Positions 61,089 through 64,000 of a stretch of DNA of 64,000 bases are shown here, in pieces. The stretch covers positions 1-64,000 of the forward strand of contig UEGR01000026.1 of the NCBI GenBank assembly GCA_900465685.1, given 5' to 3'. The notes under the pieces are model-generated. The model saw only the letters and a program-made list of their open reading frames with translations, was not told the DNA's origin and searched no databases. Position 1 is the first letter of the stretch. Every line of letters starts with the position of its first letter. The position numbers and the translations under genes are program-made. The DNA comes from Hyphomicrobiales bacterium (GTDB lineage Bacteria > Pseudomonadota > Alphaproteobacteria > Rhizobiales > Rhizobiaceae).

Positions 61089-61158
61089 ATCAATTTTCCT
61101 TATAACTTAACGGCATTATTATCAAATTTACTTCGAACTATCCAGCTGCAATGGTTGA

Positions 61159-62950
<1,792 letters not shown>

Positions 62951-62954
<4 letters not shown>

Positions 62955-63946
62955 CAGCAGTCGCTCAAGCCACCACACGAACGAAAGCCGCCTACAAACC
63001 ATCGCAGGAATTCGTCGCCGATGTGCTTGCCGGAGACATTCTGGCTATCGCCCGGATGATTTCGCGGGCCGAGACAGGGATTGCCGAAGCAAGTACTGCA
63101 TTGGCGGATATCTACCGGCATGCGGGTAAGGCCCATATCATCGGCATCACCGGTGTACCGGGTGCTGGAAAATCGACACTCGTTTCGGCACTCATCAAGG
63201 CATTTGCCGCTGACGGTCACAAAGTCGGTGTGGTTGCTGTCGATCCCAGCAGTCCCTATTCGGGCGGCGCGATCCTTGGTGATCGCGTGCGCATGAGCGA
63301 CAATGCGCAGGCGAACAACGCATTTGTCCGCAGCATGGCGACACGCGGCCATCTGGGCGGCCTTGCACCCGCCACCTTGCAGGCTGTCGATGTGCTCGAC
63401 GCCGCAGGCTATTCACCGATCATCATCGAGACCGTCGGTGTCGGTCAGGATGAAGTCGAGGTCGTTTCAGCGGCGCATACGGTTGTAGTGCTTTCCGCAC
63501 CGGGTCTTGGCGATGACGTTCAGGCGATCAAGGCCGGCATTCTGGAAATTGCCGATATCCATACGGTTAGCAAGGCCGACAAGCCTGAGGCAGCCGCGAC
63601 ACTTGCGGCACTGAAAGCCATGATGACCCTAGGGGGACCGGCGGAACAGACAACCTGGACTGTTCCCGTTTTCGCGGTCAGCCCGGTAACGGGTGACAAG
63701 GTGAGCAATCTCAAAGAACTGATCCAGCAGCACTGGGTCCATCTCAATAACACCGGCGAGCTTGCGGCCCGCCAACGAAAAATCTGCATGACACGAATAT
63801 TGGGTGCCGCCCGTCGCTTGTTTCACAAGCGTTTCGTAACCGGTGCAACCGAGATCGAAAACCTGCTGCAATCGGTGTTGGAGCGGCGAGACGATCCGGA
63901 GACGGCTGCACGCACCCTTCTCAGCCGCAGAGAGGCTTTGAAATGA
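62951..63946 (+). CDS. meaB: MeaB family GTPase, mutase chaperone
   Basis: A 331-residue G3E-type GTPase. Walker A is GVPGAGKST (68-76), the switch residues lie in [18 protein letters not shown], and the helical C-terminal region is typical of MeaB/ArgK. MeaB protects and reactivates B12-dependent mutases. Lying between the small and large mutase subunits, it probably serves this mutase. Start and stop overlap its neighbours (ATGA). Confidence 0.9.
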
Positions 63947-64000
63947 CAAAACTATATCGGGAAGAAGCAATCGGAAGCATCAGTGCGGCACAGGCCACAT
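63943..64000 (+). CDS. Mutase large subunit, 5' part only
   Basis: The first 19 codons of a gene that runs off the right edge, starting at an ATG that overlaps the meaB stop (ATGA). The residues [15 protein letters not shown] fit no motif by themselves. Position after a free B12 subunit and MeaB makes a methylmalonyl-CoA mutase-type catalytic subunit (isobutyryl-CoA or 2-hydroxyisobutyryl-CoA mutase) the best guess. This is inference only. Confidence 0.55.
   Translation, partial: MTKLYREEAIGSISAAQAT

Overview
The window reads as chromosomal DNA of an alphaproteobacterium of the order Hyphomicrobiales, most like Ochrobactrum/Brucella or a close rhizobial relative. This is judged from remembered family resemblances (Agrobacterium-type uronate dehydrogenase, rhizobial acid-sugar dehydratases, a membrane-anchored winged-helix/TPR regulator, many ABC uptake systems) and could not be confirmed by a search. 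Coding density is high, about 64 genes are supported, and I saw no tRNA, rRNA, insertion sequence, CRISPR array or prophage. It looks like an accessory, catabolism-rich part of a genome or second chromosome.

Layout. 1-3.1 kb: a leftward envelope/redox set (YceI, small secreted repeat protein, ECF sigma factor, its anti-sigma, cytochrome b561). 3.2-7.1 kb: an organic-acid module (PEP mutase/isocitrate lyase family enzyme, SDR, MFS carrier, GntR regulator) around a divergent promoter with a palindrome. 7.3-18.6 kb: a sugar-acid locus (GntR, DapA-type aldolase/dehydratase, polyamine-type ABC importer, enolase-superfamily dehydratase, lactonase, uronate dehydrogenase, IlvD/EDD dehydratase, RraA-type aldolase). 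18.6-19.7 kb: methionine aminopeptidase coupled to a ParD-like protein. 19.8-25.2 kb: an AfuABC/FbpABC-like ABC importer with an inositol-monophosphatase family enzyme, possibly for phosphorylated sugars.

25.2-42.9 kb is the most striking part: a leftward outer-membrane protein operon, a CadC-like membrane regulator with a periplasmic TPR region, an exported cysteine-type sulfatase, a complete Bat-type MoxR/DUF58/VWA operon, a formylglycine-generating enzyme that would activate the sulfatase, and exported accessory proteins. Four copies of a 19-base motif (consensus GATTTACCGTAACGTACTT), all in the same orientation toward the downstream gene, sit in front of four transcription units here and tie the region into one putative regulon.

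42.9-51.0 kb holds a second uncharacterised set: two-component system, HAD phosphatase, class III aminotransferase, arginase-fold protein, two small EamA/SMR proteins resembling an ArnE/ArnF pair, an alpha/beta hydrolase with Cys in place of the nucleophile Ser, and a GNAT/FemAB-like transferase. 51.1-60 kb: a peptide-type ABC importer with a YtcJ-like amidohydrolase, then glutamate dehydrogenase. 60.2-64 kb: a DgdR-like LysR regulator divergent from dialkylglycine decarboxylase, followed by a B12-binding mutase subunit, MeaB GTPase and the start of a mutase large subunit that runs off the right edge.

The theme is uptake and oxidation of unusual carbon and nitrogen sources, combined with envelope remodelling under dedicated sensors.
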